Assembly: GCA_002270565.1 (NCBI GenBank)
Contig: NQMI01000005.1
Span: 186,001-250,000 of the forward strand
Direction of reading: 5' to 3'
DNA length: 64,000 nt
Origin: Stenocarpella maydis
Taxonomy: Eukaryota > Ascomycota > Sordariomycetes > Diaporthales > Diaporthaceae
In this document: positions 33,839-44,890 of the stretch, one piece after another
Position numbering within the stretch: the stretch's first letter is position 1
Layout of the letters: the number at the start of each line of letters is the position of its first letter
The notes under the pieces: model-generated
Databases searched by the model: none
The model's input: only the letters and a program-made list of their open reading frames with translations
Told to the model about the DNA's origin: nothing
Translations under genes and position numbers: made by a program

Positions 33839-35180
33839 ATGGCGCAACCACATCCCACCCTCATCAATATTCCTCAGCCTCCCTCCAACCCGGACACTCC
33901 CTCGGAGATGCCGTGAGCCACTTCCAAGCCCCGCAGATACACACACCTGAAGCCCCAGCCACGAGGGCGAGGTTTTTGTCGCATGCTCGCTGCCGTGCCA
34001 GTCAATACTGATGTGAACATGTCCCCAGCGGCACTCCCACCTCGACGACAACCTCCCTCTCTGCTCTCTCCACCACCGCCATCAAGGACGGCCACCGCGG
34101 TCACCCCACCGCCACAACCCATCACCCGGGCCACCAGCAGCACGCCTCCCAGGGCAGCCTCGAGGCTGAGCGCGCCGACAGGATCTCGCGCCTTGCCGGC
34201 CTCTCCAACGTCAACCAGCTCCGATCCCCCCCCAGCGCCGGCTCTGCGGCCCCCGCCCGCAACAGCAACAGCCCCCAGACCACCCCTACCTCCGCCATCT
34301 TCCCACATGCCACCCACCGTCCCATCGCGCCCCTGATCCAGGGCGCCCCGGCCTATTTCGACTCGAATGGGCAGCCAGTCGCCGTCACCAAGATGTCCAC
34401 CTCGGGCACCGCGTCCGCGACTGAGAGTGCAAGTACACCTGGCCACCGGGGTCGGCATACCGATGCCTTGCGGTTGACGCTTCACTTGGCTGACAGCATG
34501 CTCCAAAACAGGACATCGACATGATGAGCACGGATACAAACTTCGCGCGTGACACCGAGGTCGACTCCGCTAGCGGCTACGTGGGCACCGGCCACAACGA
34601 GCAGCCCGACATGGACGTCGACGAGGACCTGACCAGCCGCAGCGTCGGCCAGTTCGAGCAGGACGACAACATGAGCGACGACGGTTCTGCCAGCCTGGTC
34701 GGGTTTGGCGAGGGCGCAAACAGCACCATATCGGGACCAATCTACGTGCGCCGGCCACTTCCCGGCCTGGACGGCCTGCAGAGGAGCAGCTCCGGCCTGA
34801 GCGAGGGCGCCGTCCTGGCCGCCCGCCGGGAGAGGCTGGATCGCGAGGATGCCGCGGCGGCGCTGGAGAGGAGGGATGCCCGCTTCATCGACGGCGTGGC
34901 TTCCGAGGCCATGCCAGGCGGCGCGGCGGACGAGGACGCGTTCGTCGACACGACCAACAGCGGGCCCGTCCCCGTATCTGGGACGGGCTATAACAGCTCC
35001 TTGCGCGAGACTCAGCACGGCCCACATACCCGACATCATCTGCACCACCAGCAGGCGCCCACGGCCCGCGAGGCTGCCGAGAGGGCCATGCGCGAGCGCG
35101 GCCTGGATCCTAGCCAGCGAGGTGGAGGTTCTGCCGCCAGCAGTCCAGGAAAGAGGCTGACGTTCGAGGATCACAAGTGA
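33839..35180 (+). CDS. conserved disordered fungal protein, unknown function
   Basis: The model is join(33839..33912, 34029..34428, 34512..35180), 380 aa. Intron 1 has a GTGAGC donor and CCCCAG acceptor. The phase of exon 3 fits only if intron 2 starts with GC at 34429 (GCAAGT, the usual GC-AG donor), with a CTGAC branch before AACAG. The protein is Ser/Thr/Pro/Asp-rich with no folded domain visible: TPTSTTTSLSALSTTAIKDG, then AERADRISRLAGLSNVNQL, TPTSAIFPHATHRPIAPLIQ, GAPAYFDSNGQPVAVTKM, an acidic MDVDEDLTSR part, DDNMSDDGSASLVGFGEGA, and the ending KRLTFEDHK. The same string of short conserved blocks occurs in a protein family of Sordariomycetes that I cannot name. It is probably a nuclear or cytosolic regulator or scaffold. 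Confidence 0.8.
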
Positions 35181-35817
35181 TGTGCGCACGGCGGCAGGGA
35201 AAATTTTGTTGTGTGTTTTGGCCTGGCCCTCACAGCGCTAGTTGTGTCTGATTTGGTGACTTTGGCAGCAAGTCGGTTTGCCGCGAGGGCAGTTTTAGCT
35301 GTACGATGGTAATCTGTCTCTTTTCTCACGCTACCCCGGCATGTCCTTGTGACTGAAGAATTACCCTTTTTTTTTTTTTTTTTTTTCTTTACGAGTCATT
35401 CCCGACTTAACGTTGCGTTTGGTGTACTTTTCTCTCAACCGGCGTACAAGGCGAACTGCGGTCTCTTCGGGAAGGGACAAGATATCACATGCTGGCTTAG
35501 CGAAAATTGGAATGAAATATACATGGTTTCTAATGATTATGAGTAAAGTTGAGGTCTTTCGCAATGTCGATTGATGATCCGGTGGTTCTAGGCTGATCAG
35601 TCTGGAGGCAGTGGCTCTACCGGCCTGATTCATTTCCCAGCCTCGGTGACTCTTGTGACGTACATGATTGTGCCTCAAAATAGGCCTCCACGTACAATTT
35701 CAGCACCAGCTGCCTGAGCTTCGATGACTCTTATCGTCGGATCACTGGCTGATCCCGTCTGCTCTTCGCGCTCATCCTGAGGCCCGGTAGCCACAGTAAC
35801 CAGTACTATAGGCTTCC
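35181..35817. other. intergenic with poly-T tract
   Basis: No gene is seen. A run of about 22 T lies near 35365-35387. The region holds the convergent 3' ends of the disordered-protein gene and the kinase fragment. Confidence 0.6.
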
Positions 35818-36090
35818 TCAGTCCAGCTCACTGAAGAATGGATGCTCGAGCAGTCCCGAGATGTCTGGCCGATCGTTGATGTCCCTGTGGCGGCAGGTCA
35901 GCGGCCGGGGGCCACGCACGGGTTCACAAGGCAAATAGTTACTCTCGCGCCATCAGGCGCAGGCGGATAAAGTCCGCCGCCTGCCCACCAATCTTGCCAG
36001 CCCTGCCCTCGGGGGCCAGCATCTCCAGCGCGGACCCTTGGCCGGGCCTCCCTGATCCGCCCAGCGACCAAATCGGCAGTCGTGGGAGTA
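35818..36090 (-). pseudogene. C-terminal fragment of a protein kinase
   Basis: Two minus-strand exons, complement(35818..35884) and complement(35943..about 36090), are joined in phase across a GTAACT donor and CCACAG acceptor. They read ALEMLAPEGRAGKIGGQAAD and FIRLRLMARE-DINDRPDISG, then LLEHPFFSELD and stop. This is the classic end of a protein kinase C-lobe (the Arg-Pro of subdomain XI and the LLxHPFF motif). A WSLG tetrapeptide further upstream may be the remains of subdomain IX. The ATP-binding lobe, the catalytic HRD and the DFG motif were not found on this strand up to 37 kb. It is therefore a truncated copy or a relic left by rearrangement. Confidence 0.45.
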
Positions 36091-36210
36091 CGCGAGCGAG
36101 AAAGCCGTCTGTGGGCTTGAGGAATCACATCGAATGTGTGTACCTATGAGCGCCGTCCCTTGTTAGCAGGCGAGCCGTTGTAGCCGTGCTGTCTAGGCCC
36201 CACCATCAAC

Positions 36211-36340
36211 ATAGAGAAGGAAAGAGAAGGAAAGAGAAGGAAAGAGAAGGAAAGAGAAGGAAAGAGAAGGAAAGAGAAGGAAAGAGAAGGAAAGAGAAGG
36301 AAAGAGAAGGAAAGAGAAGAAAAGAGAAGAAAAGAGAAGA
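36211..36340. repeat. 10-bp minisatellite, about 13 units
   Basis: Perfect head-to-tail copies of AAAGAGAAGG, ten bases each; the last three units carry AAAGAGAAGA instead. Minus-strand frames through it give meaningless FLLFPSLS repeats. Confidence 0.95.
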
Positions 36341-37211
36341 AAAGGTTTGAGTTTCAGCTGGAGTTACTGCTGGCCTATAAAAGATGATTGGATGGAGTAT
36401 CGAGCTCCGGATATATAATCGGTGAGCGTTTTGAGATGAGATATCATGCTCCGGTTGCGCTTTTTTGCCAGCCTGTCCGTGTGATGCCGGAACGGGCCTG
36501 GGAACGATGGTAACGATCATTTGTATTTTCAGGTTTTAGTCTACAGTGTATATGGAATTCAGCCCCTTGCGCAACTGGACTACTCCGTTATCTCAGAAGC
36601 CGTAAGGAACGAACGCAGAGTCAAAAATTGGACTGTTTTACACCCGAATATCGCCCCCATCGTTGTTTATTAACGGTCTTGCGCCGCCAATGAACGAATC
36701 GGACGCCCAACCGTCGAGCTATGCAATACGTATTTGTCTTGGTGGATCTTTTCCATCTGCTTTCAACCCCGTCTGAACATCATCGTCACTGGCCTGCGTT
36801 GCATGCTCGAGGTACCGTGTAATTCCGGATGAAGAGCGACACCGAGTAGCTTTGAACCCGACAGGAGGCAGTGCACTGCGTCTCTTACCTCGACAACCGA
36901 AGCCACATGCAACTGAACTCGAGACTTGAGCTTCGCCCATCTATTAAATTCCCCAATCTGATAGCAGTTCGCCATGCCGCCTGCCAGAGTAACCGTGCCC
37001 ATTAACCCAGGGACCTGTTATTTATGGAGTTGCTTATCATGCCGCCTGCTCGCATCTAACGTGATACGAAGTCTAAAATACCCCCCAGGGCTACTGCAGG
37101 CATTAGAAGCATGTTGGGTCAGCTAAGATGCCATCATCTTCTTTGCCTGTTACATCACGTCGTCTGTCCAGCATCTAACGACCGCCCTATAAACCCCACC
37201 ACCCAGGCCTC
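36341..37211. other. intergenic
   Basis: No supportable gene is seen; open frames are short and family-less. The interval 36091-36210, upstream of the minisatellite, likewise has none. Confidence 0.55.
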
Positions 37212-38486
37212 TCAAAGCTGCGCCCTGAGCTCCACCTGCTGGTCCAGGAAGCTGGCCACCGTGTCCTCCATGGGCCTCCACTTGAGACCCAGCACGGCCT
37301 CGGCCTTGTGCGTCTCCACCGTCGGCGGCTCGTCAAACGGGCCCTCGAGCTTGACGTCCAGGGCCGGGTACCTGGACCGCACGAACGCCACCAGCCCCCC
37401 CCACCTCCAGCCCTCCGCGGGCCCGGCGCTGAGCGCAAACTCCTCGACCTCCCCCGGCCCCCCCCTCCCCCCCACCCCTGCCCCGCCGCCCAGGGCCCTG
37501 AGGTGCGCGAGCGCGACGTCCCGCACGTCCACGGCGCTCAGGGGGATGGTCGGCCTGGGCGAGTGCAGCAGGCAGCCCCAGAGCATGGCGTTGGTGCCGC
37601 CCAGCGCCTCGGCCGACGCCTGGGTGAGGCTGCGGCCAAAGACGAAGGACGGGTGCAGGGTCACGAGGCCGAACGGGGGCCTGCTGGCGCGCGCCCATTC
37701 GAGGGTGGCGCGGTGGGCGAGGATCTTGGACACGTGGTACTTGACGCCGCCGCCCGCCGCCGGGTCCTCGGGGAAGCTCATGTCCGGGTCGACGTCGATG
37801 GCGGGGTTGAGGCCCTCTGTGGAGGAGGAGGTTAGGCACACACACACACACACACATATATATACTTAAACATCAGGCGGCAGGGCTACTTACCTTTGGC
37901 AGTGAACTTGCGTGTGGCTAGGGCATCCGGCGGGACAAGAGCAAGCACAGAGGAGACGATGACAACGCGCTTGATCGATTTGACCTCCCTCGCGGCATCC
38001 AGGAGCGCGATCGTGCCCTGCACCGCCGGCGCTAGGTAGTCTGTCTTGAAGTCGGAGCCCGTCCCCGGCACTGCAGCATCGAGAGTCAGCTTTCGAGGAA
38101 CCATGGGAGGAGTTTCATATTTAAACGCAGCGTGAATCGGGCCATATTGTGGCCGTGGCATTTGAGACATGGATTCCACGAGGGAGTCTCTTATTCCAAA
38201 GCCGCTTAAAAATTAACCCCAGATGCTGCTTACTAGGAGAGGCGAGGTGGAACACATATGTGACACCTTCAAGTGCTTTGCTAAAGCGGCCTGGGCTGGA
38301 AAAGTCCGGCACGACGGTAAAGTCAAGATCTGCTGCGTGCTTGGAGAATATCTTGCGTAGGGAAGGGATCTGTTCCTCCTTGCGCACGCTCAGGCGGACT
38401 TTGTAACCCGCGTCAAGGCTCTGGCTAACGACGTGGGCGCCGATGAATCCCGTTGCGCCGGTGATGAAGATGAGTGATTTGGACAT
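37212..38486 (-). CDS. NAD(P)-dependent ketoreductase, extended SDR family
   Basis: The model is complement(join(37212..37816, 37894..38070, 38234..38486)), 344 aa. The introns are 163 and 77 bp with GTAAGC and GTAAGT donors. Splicing restores HLASPMPGTGSDFKTDYL and FTAKEGLNPAIDVDPDM. The N-terminal Rossmann motif GATGFIG (residues 10-16), the SxRK NADP-type loop (VRLSVRKEEQ), the IVSSV strand and the catalytic YHVSK (Tyr-x-x-x-Lys, about 197-201) place it among dihydroflavonol-4-reductase-like and methylglyoxal/aldehyde reductases (yeast Gre2 type). It should be a soluble NADPH-dependent carbonyl reductase; the natural substrate is unknown. A Gly-rich insert (residues 258-270) is unusual but in frame. 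The second intron contains a CA/TA microsatellite. It is divergently arranged with the tautomerase gene, sharing a promoter region of about 525 bp. Confidence 0.9.
37837..37865. repeat. CA/TA microsatellite inside intron
   Basis: About nine CA units followed by four TA units, within intron 2 of the ketoreductase gene between its donor and branch region. Confidence 0.85.
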
Positions 38487-39010
38487 TGTGGGTGTGAATT
38501 CGAGAGTCCGTGGAGAGATTTGGGCAAAAGAAATTTGTTACCATTATCGTATGCTCAATATGTGGGCGACTCAACACCTTATTTACACGAAGCAGGCGCG
38601 CATCTATTGGTAAGCTCCCGGGCCAATAACTCATCGACCAAGATGATTACTGATACGGGTGGTCCGCTGTCTCTAACAAACAAAACTTCGAGGTTCAGTG
38701 AATAGTAATCAATCATCTCGAATCGCACTGGCATGGGCACAAACTCAGATGAAAAGTGATCAGCACCTCGGGATTCCTGATCTCGAAACTATTTTTTCCA
38801 TCTGAATGATTTGACGACTAATCATTTTCTCAGGGAGCATCGGATATAAAAGGTGCATGCCTCAGCCGCCAGTGCGCCGAGCCTACTTTTCACATTCAAG
38901 TTCGAAGCTAAACCTCAAGCTAGACTTGAGCCTAGAGACTTGGCCTGACATCCAAGACGGTCACGCCTCCCAAGATATTGTCTCGCCAGGGCTGAAGAAA
39001 TCCCATCACC
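38487..39010. promoter_or_regulatory. shared divergent promoter region
   Basis: A 524-bp gap lies between the divergent start codons of the ketoreductase (-) and the tautomerase (+). No coding potential is seen. A TATAAA occurs at 38845-38850, about 160 bases before the tautomerase start. Joint control of the two genes is an inference from layout only. Confidence 0.5.
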
Positions 39011-39463
39011 ATGCCTCTCTGGCTGATCTTCCACCCCGACGGCACGTTCGAGGACGACGCATCCAAGGAAGCCCTCGCAGCCGACATCACCAAGATCTAC
39101 ACCAGCGTGGGCCTCCCGGCGTTCTACGTGGTTACCAACTTCATCAGGATGCCCGGAAACACCATGCTCGTGGGCGGCAGGGTGGTCCGCAAGGACAGGC
39201 CCTTCATCCGGCTCGCGATCGAGCACATCGCCGTGACCCTCCCCAACGAGGACGAAACCTACAGGAAGATGGCCGACAGGGTCGATGCTGCAATCAAGCC
39301 GCATGTTGCGGATCGGGGATACGATTGGGAGTTCCACATTGACGAGACGGAGAGGAGGCTGTGGAAGATAAACGGCATGTTTCCTCCGAAGTTTGGTGGC
39401 GAGGGCGAGAAGATCTGGTTCCAGGAGAACCGGCCCGTGCCCCTGGAGGAGGGGAAACTCTGA
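39011..39463 (+). CDS. tautomerase-superfamily protein, cis-CaaD type
   Basis: A single-exon gene of 150 aa. The chain starts MPLWLIFHPDGTF, leaving the Pro-2 that serves as catalytic base or acid in the tautomerase superfamily after Met removal. Its length, the VGLPAFYVVTNFIRMP strand-helix, the RPFIRLAIEHIAVTLPNE segment and the WEFHIDETERRLWKINGMFP C-terminal part fit the fungal Tautomerase_3 family (cis-3-chloroacrylic acid dehalogenase-like). An Arg pair in the RPFIR region and a Glu in the DETERR region could be the substrate-binding and catalytic partners. Most fungal members have unknown substrates and may act on unsaturated carboxylates. The start codon context (ATCACCATGC) is good. 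It is divergent from the ketoreductase, so a shared minor catabolic step is possible. Confidence 0.88.
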   Translation: MPLWLIFHPDGTFEDDASKEALAADITKIYTSVGLPAFYVVTNFIRMPGNTMLVGGRVVRKDRPFIRLAIEHIAVTLPNEDETYRKMADRVDAAIKPHVADRGYDWEFHIDETERRLWKINGMFPPKFGGEGEKIWFQENRPVPLEEGKL

Positions 39464-40224
39464 TGAGATATCGATAGATGATTGTAAAGAAATCAACCAG
39501 AGGTTGCCTGAGCCACCGAGGATGCGATCGAGAATTAGATACAGCCTGCCATATATATTCTATCCATGCATTTGAGACTGGTCACGGCATTCACTGACCA
39601 AGCCCTGAGAGTCATTGGCTCCCTGCAGCGGTGTATGCGCCTAAAGCTTCAAATGTCATCCTCCCGGAGCAGACAGACCGTGACTAGTTTATACATGCTC
39701 GGAGGTGCACCAAAAATGAGACAAGGATAACAATGTTTATTCTTTTCTAATCGACAATGAACAACGCAGCACAGAACTGACTTTTCTCTCTCAACAATCG
39801 ACTTTTAAGTTTGCTTCCCTAATGGCGGGGCGGCTGGATAACAAAAACAGAGACAAGCAATAGGTGCATCGTGATCATTTTGATGAAAGTCCAAAGGAAA
39901 ACTGACACTTAAAAACCATTCCGGGAGGGGGCGCGGTAGCAAAGAAAGGTACAGGTAGGTTTCTGGGGCAACAACAAAAGCGCCAGGATAGTGGAAGTAA
40001 ACACACAACGCCCTGGCAGGAAGTGGGCGATTCAGCCTGCGGAATGAACCGCTGGACTGATGTGATACCTTGGAAGACATTGAAAGCGCGGTGGACGCTC
40101 GGGAACGTAGCAGCTTCGACAGCAGCCGCGGTCAGGATCCACGAGACCTCCCAGACAGAACTCGAAGCCGGCCCCAGCCGGCCAAAGGCCAGAAATAACC
40201 CGAAAGGTACGGGAGGAATCCAGC
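39464..40224. other. intergenic between convergent genes
   Basis: No gene is seen. Both flanking genes end here, and AATAAT/AATAAA-like elements near 39730-39760 could serve polyadenylation. Confidence 0.55.
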
Positions 40225-42879
40225 TCACTGCTTTATAAGCGCGTTCTGCGGGAGGAAGATGCACGGCTTCCTCGCCTGCCTGCTGCCGTCCTTGTGGGAG
40301 AACTTGTGGCCGGGGCACCACCCCTCGCGCCTGCACCTGCGGCGCTCTGCGGCCGCGCTGCTGGGCTCGACGACGATGTGGTCCGGGCGCATGCACTGCT
40401 CGCTCTGGCAGGTGCGGACAACCTCCTGGCGGTGCTTGTGGTGCTGGAGCAGGCTGTAGAGGGACTGCTCGTCGTGCCACAGGCGCACGGCCAGGCGCGG
40501 GAACGAGAAGCTGTGCTTCTCGCCCGAGTCGCTCAGCTTCATGCGCATGTCGCACGACGCCCCATGCTTCTTAGACACCACCCAGCACCCCATGTGCACG
40601 CCGCCTGGATGCGCCACGTCGAAGAAGGGCTTGCCCTCGGCCAGATTGCGCAGCTTGGTCCACACGAACGTCTGCGGCAGGCGCATCAGGAAGGCCGTTG
40701 CTTCGCTAATGTGGGGGCGGTCATCATCGTCGAAGATGATCTTCGGGTTATGGCCCGATAGGGGTCGGGTGAAGACTTCGTTCTGGATCCGTCTTTGCAC
40801 CTCGACCTCCGATTCGAGTGGCAATTCGCCCGGAGCCCGTGGTCCCCCGCTCTGAGGACTCCCCATCACGCCCTGAAGCCTTTGCACGTGTCGCTCGGCC
40901 TCGTGCTGCTGTTCCTGCCCTAGCTGCTGTTCCACCTCGAGCTCCTCCTGCCTCTCCTGCTCTCTCTGCCGCCTCTCCAGCCCTAAAGCCTTCCTGCTTC
41001 TCCCGGTTCAGTTGTTTATTCGACCGTGATTTAGTCCCTTGATCGGCATACCTGCGTCGTCGCTCTTCCCTTTCTCCAGCTTGAGCGGCATTCCTTCGTC
41101 TGCCTTCCTCCATTCTTTGAGCATTTCGGTCAGAAACGCGCCGGGGAGGAGCTTCTGGAGGTGTAAAATGCCGAGGGCGAGCCGCTGGAAGAGTGGCATC
41201 AAGAGGAACAACCTCAGGGGGCGGAGCAATATTTTGCTCTTCGAGCTGCGTACGCACGTCAAGATTTCTGACGGCCGCCTCAGCCTGTCCCCGTTGCACG
41301 AGATAATCGATCCTGGTCTCCTGCTCGGCAAGAATGCGCCTTGTATCTTGCAGCTCTGCCCTCTGCTGCTCCATTTCTCGCTCATGGTTTTTGATTCTCA
41401 CAAGCATCCTCTCCAACTCCTCCCACTTGGGGACTGAGTCAGTGGCATTGCTCTCATTGAATGTTCTCTTCCCTCGCCCTCGTGAAGACATGCTCTGTGG
41501 GGAATTTTCCATTCTAGGGACCCAGAATGACGTGACAGACTCAGCTCGTGGGGTCCCGAAAACCCCGGGGGACGACTGTGGTGGTGCGGTCCGACGAGAG
41601 GATGGTCCTGGTGTGGCTGGTCTCAAGTGAATGGAAGATAGGCCGGTCTTGGGCTGGTTGTTGGCGCTGGGCAAGTCTACCGCCGTTTGCTCAACAGTCT
41701 GCATGATGCGACCTGGTCGCGCCGGCTCGTGTCTCCGGTGGCCCTTCTTCTGCGAGCTGTCCTTGATGGGTGGAACGCCACGGAAAGTGGGCGAAGAGGA
41801 CCCTGGTGCTGATCTTATGTTAGGGATACCTGGCCTTTGAGGGGCACGAGCAGGCGCGCCTGCGTTTCGAGCATCACCCGTCCGCATTGCCCGCGGTTCC
41901 GTCGGGGCATTCTTGGGTGGTGATGGACCACGATTGATGGGCATAAACCCCAGGATGACAGGTGAGACATTTCTAGGGCGGTGATTATCGGAATGAGAGA
42001 TCCATTCGCTCTGAATCAATGGCTTAGTTACTTCATCACATTGATCTATCCGCCGTGATATAAGCTTACCTGAGCTCTTACTGGCGCTGCAGCTGACGGG
42101 GTCTGTGCTCTCGACCAGCCGCCGTGCTGTGGTCGTCTCGCTATAGGCCGGGAAGGAAGGTCGATGAAGAAGTCTACTGGCGTATGTCCAGATCCTTGCG
42201 ATGCCCCGTCAGGCGCCGACCTATCTGCCGGAGAGGCAGTTGCCGGGCTTGCTGAAGCCGCTGGGGCATTAGCTCCTTTCCTTCTCCGTGTCTGGACCGG
42301 GCTTGGCCTGATTCTCGAGAGAGGGGTAGATGGTCGGTAGAGGCTGGCTCTTGCTTCGTCTCCAGAAGATGATCCGTCACTCATGCTTGAACCTGAAGAG
42401 GAATCAGACTCATCATCAGATTCCGAAGTGTCGGAGCTGTCGGAGCTGGAAGGATCTGATGAAGATGAATCCCTTGGGGGATTTGGTCTCCTTTTTGAAC
42501 CATTGCAATGCGATAACTCCGACACCTGACTTCTTGTTCGTGACGAAACACCTGAATCCAGCCCGCCAATTTGCTGTGGACCATGCCTTTCTGGTGACGC
42601 TCTCTTCTTGATTGGAGGCTGGCTGGACTCATGGTCTCGGCTGACAGTACAGCGGCGAATTTGGGCATTTTCTTGCTTGGTGGTTGGGGATCTTGGGGAT
42701 CGTCCTCTCTCATTCTCATCGTCGGAGAAGATGGTGATAATGCCAGGCTTGGCGGGAGTCAAACTATATTTGTCCTTGCCATTGATCCGCTCCTTCTTCA
42801 CACTCGGGGCATGGATAGCTGTGAAGGCGTCCAAACGCGGAGGAAGCCGTGCCGGTTTCTGGTCTTTGAGCTTGCCCAT
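40225..42879 (-). CDS. protein with C-terminal zinc-binding homing-endonuclease-like domain
   Basis: The model is complement(join(40225..40993, 41052..42010, 42070..42879)), 845 aa. The introns (59 and 58 bp) have GTAAGC and GTATGC donors, CTAAG and CTGAAC branches and CAG acceptors, all in phase. Residues 1-330 are Ser/Pro/Arg-rich and disordered, with a poly-Ser/Asp stretch. About 330-600 is Glu/Gln/Arg-rich and probably coiled-coil (WEELERMLVRIKNHEREMEQ, RQREQERQEELEVEQQ). The C-terminus carries the zinc-binding loop pattern of I-PpoI-type His-Me finger nucleases: TCQSEQCMRPDHIVVEP at about 780, then RCRREGWCPGH and a final KPC, giving two complete Cys/His sites. The positions expected to hold the catalytic His and the metal-binding Asn look like Arg and Ala, so it may bind DNA without cutting. 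Fungal proteins with this domain are numerous and unstudied. Confidence 0.82.
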
Positions 42880-44657
42880 GTTGACCCGGTAGGGAGTGCA
42901 TTTGCTGGAGTATGGGATTTGCCCAGGGTGACGAGGATGTTCGAGGAATAAATTCTTACGTGACAGCACACTGGCAGCATAACTTTCTACAATGTGGCCA
43001 AGCACGTCACGTTTCCCAGCCCTAGCCCTCGAACACAGCCAGGGAGCCGATGCGTAAAGTGGGAAACCAACGAGTCCTCAGCAATTGACCCTGGAGAGAA
43101 GGGGAACGAACATGGGTTCATTGAAGGTACACTGGTCAGACGTGGCCGGGGATAAGACATTGTCGCTATTTTCACTCGAAAGTGCCGGGAGCGCGGACTC
43201 AGGCTTATCCCTTGGAACCTCAGATTATTGTACTGTGCCGTCTCATTGATGCACAAGTACATGAAGGCCCAGCCTCGTTCGGGGGGGGGGGAGCAACACA
43301 GAAAGAAACCCCCTTGGGCCCTCACTTTCACCGCTATTACGTTAGGACATCACGTTGTTGTTAGCCATGGGGTTGATGGTGGCAAGGGGAAATACGCGGA
43401 GGGTTTCCTCCAGAAAAAAGCAAAAAGGAAACGAGCGGAGACACAAGTTCCTGCGGGCCAAAAAGATGATGTGGGCAGCCGTGCCTTGACGAGCTGCAAA
43501 GCAAACGAATAATCTCGATATCAGCCCATGCCGCCTGCATGTACCCGGCCACTTCGATTAAGGACCTGACGCGTTCGTTGGACTCCACGCGTCCAGTTGC
43601 TAGAGGAGAGGTGGTTAACCGGATACTTCTTAACGGAGCCCGGACAACAGCGAGGGCCAAGAGGATGAGGGTCTGCTAGACTCTCAGGTGTGGAACAAAC
43701 GGATCACGTCCTCTAAGCACGCTGCATCCCCTTGCTGGAGGCACATTTCACCGCATAGTGAGATGAGCACCGGGCCACGTCGCTCGCATCCGATGTACGC
43801 GCCGAGGTTGATTTCATGCAGGGGACGACACCCGGCTTGCGACCCGATGGGGGAAGGAGATGTGACAGATCAAACTGGCAGCCCAAGAACAAACCAAATC
43901 CTGGTGAAGAAACCGCCAGATTGCCCGGCCGCAGTGAGTGGCGAACTCGACCACCAACTGATGGTGCATCTTCGGCTTCGAGCCGTCGGACGCGCAAGAC
44001 GCGGAGGCAGAGCTGTATCCCGGCCGATTGACCGCACGTGGCATTCCATCCACACACTGCCTAGTAAAGAGACATGCAACGCGTCTCGAACGCGACGCGG
44101 AGTTGATGGCTGGAAGACGAGGGTTGGTCGAGGGTTGGAGGCAGGGCATTGTGCCCGCGCGCGAAACAAGTACCGCCCGAGCCTCGACCTTGCAGGAAAA
44201 AGCATCGAGAATTGTCCTTTTGCGAGCGTCAGGCAGCATCCGGGTGTATCAAGGCAGAATGGCACGACTGCCAGACTGCGGGCTCCCCCTCGGCTGGAAA
44301 GATCGTCATGGGCGGTTCCACCACGCTCTGCTGACCTCACCACATCCTGCCTGCCTGCTCAATGACTGCGTTGTAGCTCGACACTGGCCACCAGTCAGTG
44401 CCTTCATGGACGAGCGCCTTGGGCCCAAGGACGACTCCATGAGCCTTGATCGCGCCCAGCATCACCGCTACTTCACCAGGTTAGCATCTTGCAGGTGATC
44501 GCCAAGCCATCGAAAGCCCCAGTTCCCCTGTAGCAGAGGGACCCCGAGAGCGAGGCGGCGATGGGCTGTGCAAGGGGACTGCAAAAGAAACTGGGCTGCA
44601 CTGTGGTGCTTGAGGCCTGCATCGAGAGCATGCTAGCGGCAGCAGAAACCAGTTTGG

Positions 44658-44683
44658 TTTTTTTTTTTTGGGGGGGGGGGGTG
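44658..44683. repeat. poly-T/poly-G junction
   Basis: A run of about 13 T followed directly by about 12 G. Similar T-CCC-G tracts occur at 49070 and, inverted, at 45739. Confidence 0.85.
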
Positions 44684-44801
44684 CGGTGGTCGTGTCCAAG
44701 AGTCAATAGTGCCATCCGGCAGATCAAGAACCCGTGAAGAACAAGGTTTGCCTGTGGGAGAGTTAACAAGTGAACTCGAGTAGCAGTCAAGACGAGGGGC
44801 A

Positions 44802-44890
44802 GAGGCAAGAGTGTGCTGAGGCAAGAGTGTGCTGAGGCAAGAGTGTGCTGAGGCAAGAGTGTGCTGAGGCAAGAGTGTGCTGAGGCAGCC
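44802..44890. repeat. 16-bp tandem repeat, five copies
   Basis: Five exact copies of GAGGCAAGAGTGTGCT (44802-44881) plus a partial sixth. Confidence 0.95.

Noticed and set aside
43688..44365. Overlapping frames on both strands up to 225 codons
   Set aside because: They overlap mutually, match no family, and have uneven composition; they are likely random in a GC-rich stretch.
36211..44890. Tandem arrays that might suggest CRISPR
   Set aside because: The units are contiguous 10- and 16-bp minisatellites without spacers, and the genome is eukaryotic.
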